From assembly GCA_029204225.1 (NCBI GenBank), contig CM055097.1, forward strand, positions 4,062,620 through 4,126,619: 64,000 bases of DNA, given 5' to 3'. Position 1 is the first letter of the stretch; each line of letters starts with the position of its first letter. The notes beneath the pieces were generated by a model that did not search any database, was not told the DNA's origin, and was given only the letters and a program-made list of their open reading frames with translations. This document shows, one piece after another, positions 30,280-39,529 of this stretch. The translations under genes were made by a program, and so were the position numbers. This stretch comes from Diphasiastrum complanatum (lineage: Eukaryota > Streptophyta > Lycopodiopsida > Lycopodiales > Lycopodiaceae).

Positions 30280-30451
30280 GAAAAGATTCTAGAAAAAATT
30301 TTGAAAAATGCTAGAAGATTGTAGAAAATTTCATGAAAATTTCTAGAAAGGATAAAAGAAAAGTCGCAAAAATATTAGAAAAGATAAAAAAAATTCGCGA
30401 TGAATTTTTGAAAAATACTAGAAAATGATAAGAATAAAAAAAAAATTCTAG
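30280..30451 (-). other. G1 spacer, 5' half (inverted)
   Basis: An AT-rich spacer with three TTCnnGAA motifs (first at 30287), directly after the integrase C-terminus in the minus direction. Its outer end at 30280 aligns with G2 spacer sequence just beyond the point where the 3' half (32760-33056) ends. Confidence 0.55.
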
Positions 30452-31252
30452 TCAAAGGTAGTATTTCTTCAGTCTGGACCCATTAATACGTGTAGGTAAC
30501 AGTTCACCTTCAAGTGATTGAAGTTGCACAGAACCATTGTCAAACACCTCTATAACTTTATATGGCCCAAGCCATCTCATATGGAGTTTTTTGGAAAACT
30601 TTTGATGTCGACTGTGATATATCAGATTTCCTGATATGACTGTCATACTTCTTCTTTCTTTGTTCCTGGATTTCCTTCGTTAATTTTTGTGAAGTCACAC
30701 GAGCTTTAGCTAGTTCTTCAATATTAGTCAACCTTTCATTTATACATTCTGCATCTGTTCGTTGAGCTTGAATACGAAAAGTTTTCACCTCAAATTCAAT
30801 TGGCAAAATAGGATGCATACCATACGTAAGAAAATATGGTGTCTGCTTTGTCGTGATTTTCTCTGTGTTGCGATAAGCCCATAGAACTAATGGTTGTTTT
30901 TTTATCCCAATCCGTTGCATGTGCAATAGTAATTTTGTTCAGGATCTTACATAAAATTCCATTAGCTCTTTCTGTCAACCCGTTTGCTTTTGGATTAGCT
31001 CTTTCTGTCAACCCGTCCGTGTAGTTTTTTTGTGTTTGATCAGAATAGGTTGTCAGCAACCGTGTCGTGTCATTTAAAAAATGTGTACCTCGATCACTTA
31101 CTAGTTCAAGTGGACTTGTGATTATACTTTTGAATAAGAACGTCACTACAGTTTTCGCATTGTTTTGTTTCGTCGGCTCTGCTTCAACGTTCTTTGTAGC
31201 ATAATCTGTTGCAACTAGAATATAACGACATTTCGTATGTCAGGTCACAGGT
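30452..31252 (-). pseudogene. G1 integrase core and C-terminus (inverted)
   Basis: The core reads RYILVATDYATKNVEAEPTK with the first catalytic Asp, LELVSDRGTHFLNDTTRLLT with the second, and the Glu-bearing NGLTERANGILCKILNKITI. LVLWAYRNTEKITTKQTPYF and MHPILPIEFEVKTFRIQAQR follow, and the end is MRWLGPYKVIEVFDNGSVQL, GELLPTRINGSRLKKYYL. There is no chromodomain, which supports the Athila/Tat side of gypsy. A 33-bp in-frame insertion duplicates the NGLTERAN segment (23-bp repeats at 30961 and 30994). A frameshift lies near 30900. The N-terminal finger part is at the end of the 16811-18890 frame. About 90 residues between the two are missing. Confidence 0.82.
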
Positions 31253-31258
31253 TTGATG

Positions 31259-31830
31259 GGTCGTCCATACGAAACGACTAGATACGAAAAGACATGATAA
31301 ACTAGAGTTACTTTAACTCATAGTTAAGTATATCTCCTATGATATAGTTGAACGTAATTTCAGTCTAATTGTTAACTAGACCCTTTCGTGGGAGCGACGC
31401 ACCTATTGTTTTAGAGGTGTGTTTGTTCATATTGATCTCACACTTCACTTATGTCTAAAAATGAATAGTTCGCGAACGTGATTAATTAATTGTTTGCACA
31501 GTCACGAATACATCGAACAATTCTCGATTCTCTGTTGACACCTTAATCAACCAGAGTGTAGTACTGCTATACTACTCTGATAACATCTCATCTGTAGAAT
31601 GCGCTTCCTTCAATTTGATAGCAGCCATATTGTTGTTCTGAATTTATTAACATTACCCATCCCAAACATAAGTAATACTGGCTACTTTTTAATGTCTGCC
31701 GACAACCAGAATAACACTCGAAACCACTTGCCATAATTGTACCAAAAACATAACTTTCTAACATTGTCCTCTGTGGGAACGACATTATTTACTATAAAAT
31801 CTATATTAACGCTGTTGGTATAGTACGACA
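31259..31830 (+). repeat. Gypsy-family LTR, partial (5' LTR of G2, now inverted)
   Basis: It aligns with 35922-36979 of the full LTR. It lacks the first about 205 bp and an internal segment of about 480 bp (junction near 31450, from CACACTTCA to TCTAAAAATGAATAG). It ends TATAGTACGACA and is followed by a primer site. Confidence 0.8.
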
Positions 31831-31842
31831 TATACCAATTTT

Positions 31843-31860
31843 TGGCGCCGTTGTCGAGGA
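31843..31860 (+). promoter_or_regulatory. Gypsy primer-binding site (G2)
   Basis: TGGCGCCGTTGTCGAGGA, 12 bases after the LTR. It is the best match in the window to the Athila/Tat-type site. Confidence 0.8.
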
Positions 31861-31912
31861 TAGTTTAGGAAAGTTATAAGAAATCTGACAAATTCATCTC
31901 CATCTCTAGTGT

Positions 31913-32197
31913 ATGTCAGATAGAGAATCCGGATTAGAACGATACCGTAAGCTTAGAGAGGAATTTTTACAAAGACAAAGTGAGAATCCTAGTCGAAGAA
32001 ATCTAGACAAAATCACTGCCCAGTTACTTGAACTCCTAATTAGCTTCGATATGGAGGGTCCTGCTGCACGTTTCACTTCTATCTCTAAAATTAAATACGA
32101 TTATTTTAAAGGGACTTCTGTCGATGATGCAGATAGCTATGTCTCACAATTCGAGTCAATCGCTAATGCGGATAACGAAAGAACTGACGTAGACAAC
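31913..32197 (+). pseudogene. Gypsy gag N-terminal part (G2, inverted)
   Basis: It starts MSDRESGLERYRKLREEFLQ and runs to SYVSQFESIANADN and TDVDN, matching the first 95 residues of the G1 gag. It stops abruptly at 32197, where antisense aORF sequence begins. The continuation of gag is found from 30279 on the other strand. Confidence 0.85.
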
Positions 32198-32509
32198 AGT
32201 TGTTTAAAAAGTGGGCTGCTTCATCCACTGAGTCTTTATTGGTTGAAACCATCTTCCCATCCAAAGGTAACCCGAGGGCTGTGCAGAACAGGTCTTTAGT
32301 GATAGTGAAGAATTGGCCTCACACATGAACTTTAAATTCCACCTCAGAAATTGAGTGGATGGAGTTCACAAATTCCGTGCTGACTTCAGAAAGGATGATT
32401 GAAGGTCACCCAACCTGCATCGATTCAAATAAGACTGGATGGATGCCAGGCGAATTCTTGTGCGTGCTTTCCAAATGATGGTAGAACTAGAACTTGATCT
32501 GGAAGCCAT
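32198..32509 (-). pseudogene. G1 aORF N-terminus (inverted segment)
   Basis: Minus-strand reading starts MASRSSSSSTIIWKARTRIR, then LASIQSYLNRCRLGDLQSS. It continues out of frame with EFVNSIHSISEVEFK-like and ARFFTITKDLFCTALGLPLD-like readings and ends in AAHFLNN at 32198. It aligns with the G2 aORF start (27389-27060). A short deletion after LGDL shifts the frame. The rest of the aORF continues in plus orientation at 33058. Confidence 0.6.
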
Positions 32510-32699
32510 TGGTCGAATATTTGACGACAGCTCCGTAGATCGCAATAGTTGATATGAGTGAGCTTTGATCGCAAAGAGAATAAGCGCAGGAAAGCATAAA
32601 CTCGCAGGCCGAAAGTGTAAGGAAGAAAATGGAAAATAACTCTGACATGCAGTAGTGGTGTGGAAGGGATGATGATGTGGCATGGTGACATGACATCTG

Positions 32700-33056
32700 T
32701 CACTTCCATTTATGGAGGACGTGCATGGCTCAGTGTTTAAAACTATAATTTGATAGATCGATCTTTAATGACGGAAGACCATTTGTGAAAAGAAAAGAAA
32801 ATTAAATTAAGAAGAAACAATATCTGTTTTGATATGTGGGCGTACACACGTGTGAAAAATGATAATTACGTGGCCATCATCTTTAATGGAGGAATACAAA
32901 AAGTAGATCAAGAGATTCTCAAAAATATGCTAGAAAGATTCTAGAAAGTTTCACGAAACTCTCTCGCAGGATCCTAAAAAAAATAATACAGAAACTCATG
33001 AAAATTTCTCGAAAATTTTAGCAACATACTAGAAAATTTCTCAAAAAACTGGAGAA
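32700..33056 (-). other. G1 spacer, 3' half (inverted)
   Basis: The antisense copy of the AT-rich spacer that precedes the aORF, matching 27590-27930 of G2. It carries TTCnnGAA motifs, including TTCTAGAA at about 32938 and TTCTCGAA at about 33006. It ends at CTGGAGA (about 33055), where the sequence switches to aORF in plus orientation. Confidence 0.6.
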
Positions 33057-33057
33057 A

Positions 33058-35406
33058 ACCACGAAGGGGTACAAAATTTCAATGATCCACGACACAACAT
33101 TTAAACTGTTCTATAAATACGCAAACCAAGCAATATTTCTGACGAATGCGGATGCTACAATTTCAGTTCAAAATTTTGGTTACATATTGGACACACTCGC
33201 CGGTAATCCAGTTTGCTTCGGCGTTATTACCTGCAAGGCTTTTTTGTGATGGATTAAGCATCAAAAACTTTCTGGCGTTGGAGCACATGTTTCTCGATTG
33301 TGTGCCAATTTTGACATTTTGACCGAACGGGAGAAAACAATGCTGACGGGAAGGATGTTAACTCCCAAGCCAATTGACCTTTCCAACATCCTATCTGTTC
33401 CTATTTCGGTTGCACCAGATGCTGCACCAACAGTCGAAGTGGCAGCTACCACTGCTATGGAATTGATGTTGCACCATCCCAACCAGATACAGTTCCAGCT
33501 GGGGCAATGGATACAGATGCTGCTGCTGCTGCTGATTCTTCAAAGCTAGCATATGCTTCCACATCTCAGAAGCAGTAGAGTGCATCCTTCTCTGATGATG
33601 ATGCAACCCAGTCCGACACATCAGACAAAGGACGAACACTTGCTGAAGACGACCCTGGGACACCTATTGAAGATGAAGATGAACCAGACAACCAGCCCCA
33701 GTGGTTTCCCACCATGATAGAGAAAGCCAAAAATCTAGTGGCTGAAGTGCACGAGTTGGACAAATAACATCAGAAGATTACCATGGAGTTTGTTAACTCA
33801 GAAAGAAGATGCCAAGAGGATCTTAAGGCATCCCACGAGAAGATCGATTCGTTCGAATGAGACAACACAAAGCTGATCGAACAAAATTGTTCTCTCGAAA
33901 CACAGCTTCAGACTCTAATAAAAGAAGCTGATTCTTTGAAGAAGATGAATAAGGAAATTGAGGCCAAGTCTGACAATTTTTAGACTCAAAATGATTCTTT
34001 GAAGCAACAACTCTTGGCTGCGAATCAACATAACGTCACCCTTCAGAAATATTTGCAGGAGGAGCGAATGACGCGAATAAAGATAGAAGCTGCTCTTTCT
34101 ACGTGCACCAATGCAGGGTCAGTCATAGTAGACCTCACGAAGCTGAACCAGCTCCAAGGCCAGATGCTCAAAAAATTTTGAGTCGAGTTCTTGCAACCGC
34201 TCGAGGATGCGAAGGCACTTGTCGAGAAAGAGTTGGATGAGCTGAAGGAGCTCTCGAGTGAAGCCATCCCATCTTGCAGTGGGCCCGATTCACACAATGA
34301 ATATCTTCAGGCCCTGCTTCGCATTGATGACCTCACACAGTAGCTCAAGCTGTGCCATCCTATTCTGGAGCCTCAGACCATCCTGAGTATTTGGAGGCTG
34401 TCGCGAATCTCGATAAGCTCGAGCAGGAGTTGTCGAATCTTAAGCAACAATTGGAAGAACAGAAGCTGGCTGCTGATTTGCAAACTCAGGACTTGGCAAC
34501 TGTATCACCACAGCCAAAGCGAACACGACACAATCAGTCGAAGGTATGTGCTGACAGATTTCGTGAATTTGCTGAACGCTTCTGGAAATGGTGTCCACAT
34601 GCATTTAATTTTGAATTGCAATGGCGTGTAGATTACATGATGCTACCAGGCATAGTAGGCATCGCCTTCGACGATTGGAAGCAACCTTGGGAGAAAGACG
34701 ACTTTCTCTGGTTATGGGCCCAGCTCTTTATCGAACAGAAAGGATGTCTTTGTTGGGGCATAATCCAGGGTAAGTTCCAAGTTGTGCCTTTCGGATCAGC
34801 AGAGTTATACATAGGCTCTTCGGCTATGTATGCTCTAGAATATATGCGAATCAAAGAGTTTCAATTTTTGCGCAATGGAAACAATAAGCGACATTTTTGG
34901 AGGCAAAAGTCGCAGTTTCAACTGTACAAACCTCAAGCTGTTGCGGATCTAGGCAAATTCGACGATGTCGGGTTGCTGATCAATGTAAATATGGCTTATC
35001 CAGAGTTATTCAGCCTTTATGTGGATTGGGAGTGAAATCTTGCAGATTATTTTGTGGAGATTTGACACAATCTGCAAGAAAGAAGGAAGTCATTTCACTA
35101 CAAGCAGTTCTGTACATATTCATTTTGGCAGTTTGGTACTTCCACGGAAAAGACATTATTTTTCGTTCAAAATCTTTATGTTAAAAGCTCTTTTATTAGA
35201 TTTTCAGCTCGTTACTATAAAGAAGTCACTCTTCGTAGTCATTCAAATGAAGATACAAAGTTAACTCAGGAGCTGTTCGATGGAACATGCCCCCGGTCAA
35301 GTTACCAGTTGGCCACTACTCAAAATCAAAAGAAGACTTGTTGTTGATCGAAGCTCAGCAAAACTTGGAGTTTGCTTAGAAATTATATGAAGAATTGAAT
35401 TGTTCA
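33058..35406 (+). pseudogene. G1 aORF, central and C-terminal parts
   Basis: The longest copy of the extra ORF. It begins TKGYKISMIHDTTFKLFYKY, then FGYILDTLAGNPVCFGVITC, an in-frame TGA, WIKHQKLSGVGAHVSRLCAN and TEREKTMLTGRMLTPKPIDL. Next is an Ala/Val-rich and acidic low-complexity part (SDDDATQSDTSDKGRTLAED). About 250 residues of heptad-rich charged sequence follow (QLQTLIKEADSLKKMNKEIE, LKQQLLAANQHNVTLQKYLQ, LDKLEQELSNLKQQLEEQKL), predicted by eye as coiled coil. The C-terminal globular region (34500-35035) has RFREFAERFWKWCPHAFNFE, WKQPWEKDDFLWLWAQLFIE and QLYKPQAVADLGKFDDVGLL, ending YVDWE-TGA. Alignable sequence continues to 35406. No transmembrane segment or signal peptide is evident. 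Function unknown. Confidence 0.65.
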
Positions 35407-35700
35407 TAAAACATTCATTCATGTCTTTGTTGTGCTGATGTTTCTATGGGATGCTGAATTTTTGAAGTTTAAAGATGTTTTGAAGGTTGATTCCAGTTTT
35501 CATCAATGATTCAAAGTTCAACTCAAAACAACCTATTCAATTAAAGAAATAGCATGACACATATTCTCTAAGACGAAGAAATATCTAAAGGACAAAATAT
35601 ACGAAGAAATATCTTTTCGCCTTAACAAAAATCTGAAGAACAGAATGTTTCGCGAATATTTCTCAAAAAGAAGATGTTATGTCCACGAGGACGTTTCACA

Positions 35701-35716
35701 TTTGAGAAAGGGGATA
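35701..35716 (+). promoter_or_regulatory. G1 polypurine tract
   Basis: GAGAAAGGGGATA directly precedes the TGTGATGCC start of the 3' LTR. Confidence 0.7.
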
Positions 35717-36979
35717 TGTGATGCCACTTTATTGTTAAAAATTGAATATCAACATAAATATGGCATGATATACTCGAAAATGAAGATATGAGCTGGTTAA
35801 GTATAAATCATGAAATGGCCTAAAGTCATTTTTCGGGAATATATCTCCTAAGTACTTGCCTTGTAGTTAAGGGCAAGACCTTTAATAGGAAAGGCATTAC
35901 CTTGGATAACATTTACTAGGTCGTCCACACGAAATGACTAGATACGAAAAGACATGTTAAACTAGAGTAACTTTAACTCTTAGTTAAACATACCTTTTAT
36001 GGTATAATTGAACGTATTTTCAGTCTAATTGTTAACTAGACCCTTTCGCGAGAGCGATGCACCTATTGTTTAAGAGGTGTGTTTGTTCGTCCCGTAGAAC
36101 ATATATTGATCTCACACTTTAGTCTCGAGCATCGAGAGAGAACTGTTTATGCATATGTAAGAGATTGAAGAAGTGAATAGAGTTCTATGAGTTATTCTCT
36201 CTTATCTCTGCTCTCGCACTGCTGAGTGTGAGTGATCTTGAGTCTGCTAACAATCTCTAACGCATTACATGAATTACTCTCTGATCAGACAGACTCTCTA
36301 GTGCATTACAGTCATTTGTTGTGTATCCGTAGAGCATGCTCTAAAGAACTGTCTTAAAACTATCTTATTCGTCTGTCGCAAATACTTTCTTTTCGGCACT
36401 CGAATAACGACTGTCTTTGGTACAGTCTAGCACGATCATTGAATAAAGTTGTATGTATACATATGAGATGACAGTCCCTATCTAAGGAATTGAGTCTTTG
36501 ATCTGTTTTCCTGATTGGCATTGACATAAGTTTCTAACGTGCTCTAAAACCATTCGTGTTCTTTAACCATTAATTTGGACTTTAGTTGTTGAGGACTTCT
36601 GTCTAGAAACGAATACTTCACAAACGCAATAAATTAATTGTTTGTCCAGTCGCCAATACATTGAACATTTCTTGACTCTCTGTTGACACCTTAATCAGCC
36701 AAAGTGTAGTACTGTTGTACTACTCTGATAACATCACAGCTGTAGAACGAGTTTCATTCGATTCGATAGAGGCCAGATTGTTGTTCTGAAAATTATCAAC
36801 ACCACACACCCAAATATAAGTAATATTGGTTACTTTTTAATGTCTGTCGACAACCAGAACAACACTCGACACCACTTGTCATAAACTGTACCAAAACATA
36901 ACTTTCTAACACTGTCCTCTGTGGGAACGACACTATTTGCTACAAAAGTCTATATTAACCTTGTTGGTATAGTATGACA
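35717..36979 (+). repeat. G1 3' LTR, full length (1263 bp)
   Basis: It starts TGTGATGCCAC and ends TATAGTATGACA. The inverted copy 18891-20151 and the truncated copies at 14901-15292, 31259-31830 and 59328-60307 define its ends. Confidence 0.9.
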
Positions 36980-37792
36980 AGTCACATTCACCGTACCTCA
37001 CCAAACCACTGATTTTGTAGATTGCACTCCTTAACTCCTCTGTCAAAAATCCTCTTGTGGAAATGTGAACTCTTGCACCCAATCTCTGGCATTCCCTGAA
37101 GCTGAAAAGGCTGAAGGCCAAAGGCCGAAGGTGAAGAAAAGGTCGAAGATGAAGATGAAGTGAAGGCCAAAGGCAAAGGCCAAAACCAAGGTGCTCGACA
37201 TTAGCCCCTGCAACCAAATGCCCAAAGAACCCTAAGTGCTGAAAATGAACCTCGGTCAAAAGCAAAAGTCAAACAAGTCAAGCTAGCAGTTAGCAGCTCG
37301 ATGAGCGTGGAGTATTGTACTATCATGCTCAACCGCCAAAGGCAACGTTATCAGAGGGTAGTTAACCAATGATTAGCACTAAATCTGTCTTGTAAATTGT
37401 TGCTAAGTAATCTTGTAATTTCCCTAGATGGGATAAGTAAAAGATAAAACACCAAGAAGAAGAGAGCAATGTTAGCATTTTGTTAGCATTATTAGCTATG
37501 CATGAAAGTCTGCCAACGAGCAGAACATAGCGACGTCTATAAGGGGAGCGATAGGCTGCCAATGTGTGTGACACTGATTGACTCACTCAAAACAAAATAA
37601 AAATATAAATACACAATGCTTTTAGCTCTTCCATCTCTGATTGTTGCGTTGTCTTCACTAGTTGAATATTCTGAAGTCTGTAATCTGTAGTCGTTTGTTT
37701 AGGATCCTGCAAACATTTTGCAAGCTACCCAAAGGAGTAGCACACAAAGGAGCAACCAGAAAAATTGCCCCCAAACAGTCCTAAAATCTACA
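36980..37792 (+). repeat. Copia-2 5' LTR, left end uncertain
   Basis: The right half aligns with the Copia-1 LTR (GCATGAAAGTCTGCCAACGA at about 37501) and ends CTACA before a primer site. The left half contains a purine-rich run of AAGGCCAAAGG-like units (37110-37190), placed like the GAAAC-rich run of Copia-1. The left limit is set by the end of the G1 LTR. The true TG start may have been lost. Confidence 0.65.
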
Positions 37793-37804
37793 TGGTATCA
37801 GAGC
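37793..37804 (+). promoter_or_regulatory. Copia-2 primer-binding site
   Basis: TGGTATCAGAGC, complementary to initiator Met-tRNA. Confidence 0.85.
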
Positions 37805-37825
37805 AGATTTTCTAAGCAACACAAT

Positions 37826-38388
37826 ATGGCTACAACGATTCAGACAATCTTGATGGCAAAAACTATCGAGTTTGGAAGCTCAAAATCAAAGCACTCTTAA
37901 AGGATGAAGGGATCTGGTTAGTGACCTATCTCACAGAACAACAACCTCCAAAGGAATAACCTAGGAGAGGTAAATGGATCAGAAAGAATGAGCGTGCAAT
38001 GGCAATCATCGTTTTATCCATTAATGAAGTAATCCTCATGCAGATCGAAGACTGTGAGAACAACCATAAGAAAAAGAACAAGAACTGCCCAAGATTGGAC
38101 AAGACTCAATTGAAATCTTTGACAAAAGGCAAAAACAATCGACAAACCTCTTCTTGTGATCATTGTCAAAAGTTGGGACACACAGTGACAAATGCTGGTT
38201 CAACTTGACAACAATCTCTTGCATGCACTACAAGAATTCAGCAAATGAATGCAGGTACAACCCAAAAAGAAAGAACAAGGCTGAAAAGGCCAATGTTGTA
38301 CAGTCGTCAAAGGATGGAGACAAGAGCCACGAAGCCTTCACGATATTCGAGGCTTTGACTAGCTACACACAACACAAAATGTATATAT
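37826..38388 (+). pseudogene. Copia-2 gag with internal deletion, cut by Copia-3
   Basis: Starting at ATGGCTACAACG it parallels Copia-1 gag (SILMAKTIEFGSS-type reading, then ERAMAIIVLSINEVILMQIE and DCENNH). It jumps directly to KKKNKNCPRLDKTQ, losing about 110 codons relative to Copia-1. Two knuckle-like motifs follow (CDHCQKLGHTVT and CMHYKNSANECRYNPKRKNK). The frame ends at 38388, where the first Copia-3 LTR begins, just before the protease active site. The remainder of Copia-2 is not found on the far side of the array. Confidence 0.8.
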
Positions 38389-39225
38389 TGTTAAAATATC
38401 ACTTCCAACTTGTTGTACCTTGTAGATCTCAAGTTATTTGAGCTTGATAGGATCTCACACGTGTGGAGTCTATTCCCACGTGTGAAAGAATGTACATAAG
38501 TCATTTTCATAAAGTTAGATTGATTTTAGCTTGATCTACACTAGTGAGTAGAATCTTGAAAATGGTCAAATTGGTCAAACTTTGTGTAAATAGATTGGAC
38601 TTCCATGTGAATAAGTTATTACTCACACATGTCAAGATACCATTCACACGTGTGGATAAGCTTCTAGAAGATAAGATAGGAAGATTCCATTAGATCCTAT
38701 TTTATAGGGAATATTCCTATAAATGTGGAAGACTAGCTTTTTGTTTTCTAGCCAAAAAGAATAGTCAACTTTGGGAGATGAGCACATATGGCTCCCATTG
38801 GTGGATATGGATGACAAGGCACTCCTCACACGTGTAAAGGCCTGCTGGACAGTACACAGCTCATGGATGGACTTGATCTAAAAGGGGATCAACCAAATCA
38901 ATAACAAGTTGATGTGAGATTGGCAAATTCTAGTTTTGTTGAGATTTTCACATTTTTCTTGAGTTTTGATGAATGAAATGCATTTGTAAGTTAATGTACT
39001 TTACTCTCTGTAAATAGGCTATACATGTATTATCCTCCACACGTATGAGGCCGCCCATCCATGTGTTTGATCATTTGATCCATTGCTCTTGCTTAAATCA
39101 TAGTGTAAAGCATCTAGATCAAGATCTAACATCCAAAACTTGATAGATCTTTGGATTAAGCAATCAATAACTCTTAATGATTGATAATACAATCAATATT
39201 AGTCCTTTTTCTCTGAAAATTGACA
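38389..39225 (+). repeat. Copia-3 LTR1
   Basis: 837 bp, TGTTAAAATATCAC to ATTGACA. It contains four CACGTG (G-box core) motifs at 38458, 38477, 38647 and 38829, and a TATA box CTATAAATG at 38717-38725. Confidence 0.9.
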
Positions 39226-39238
39226 TGGTATCAGAGCC
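39226..39238 (+). promoter_or_regulatory. Copia-3 primer-binding site, unit 1
   Basis: TGGTATCAGAGCC directly after LTR1. The unit 2 equivalent is at 42072-42084. Confidence 0.88.
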
Positions 39239-39529
39239 AATTCTAAGAGTGATCTAAATGATTAATAGTACTTGAGAAATCATTGACAATTTGTTGTTTT
39301 TGAGTTCTAATTGAGAGGGCGAGTTCAAAGCGAGAAGTAACATCATTGTTTTTGGTCAAGATCGATTTGTGGGCTGCTGAAGTACTATCCACACGTGTGA
39401 AACTGTACAACAACCTTCAAATTAACCTCCATTAGTGTGCTTGATCCAAAAAAGTGCATACTAGTCCAAAATAAATTCATCTAGTCTCTTAGGTGATGAA
39501 GATCTTGCAACACCCTTGAAAATGATCTT

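Larger units (their letters stand above)
18891..31830 (-). mobile_element. G2: inner copy of the same gypsy family, minus strand
   Basis: In minus orientation there is a complete 3' LTR (20151-18891), a purine tract, the aORF (interrupted by Copia-4), the TTCnnGAA-rich spacer, protease and the C-terminal part of gag up to 30279. RT, RNase H and integrase are missing between protease and spacer. Its 5' LTR, primer site and gag N-terminus appear to be the pieces at 31259-32197, now in plus orientation because of an inversion. The gag breakpoints at 30279 and 32197 meet within 2 bases of each other relative to the intact gag at 15640-15670. Confidence 0.7.
14901..36979 (+). mobile_element. G1: outer Athila/Tat-like gypsy element, split by G2
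   Basis: The left part (14901-18890) runs from a truncated 5' LTR, primer site, gag, PR, RT and RNase H to the first residues of integrase. The right part holds the rest of integrase, a spacer, an extra ORF (aORF) and a complete 3' LTR ending at 36979, although some pieces are now inverted (see findings). Integrase stops at 18890 exactly where a reverse LTR of the same family begins. The missing distal integrase is found at 30452-31252 next to G2's other LTR. I infer that both parts are one element interrupted by G2, with a small deletion at the right junction. Two independent truncated elements cannot be fully excluded. Confidence 0.7.

Noticed and set aside
32366-32709. Three overlapping minus-strand ORFs as a separate small gene
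   Set aside because: They are the inverted aORF N-terminus and its leader, matched by 27060-27590.
35019-35264. Alternative-frame ORF conserved in both aORF copies (also 20680-20868)
   Set aside because: It overlaps the aORF continuation in another frame, and similarity follows from nucleotide similarity of the copies; no independent support.
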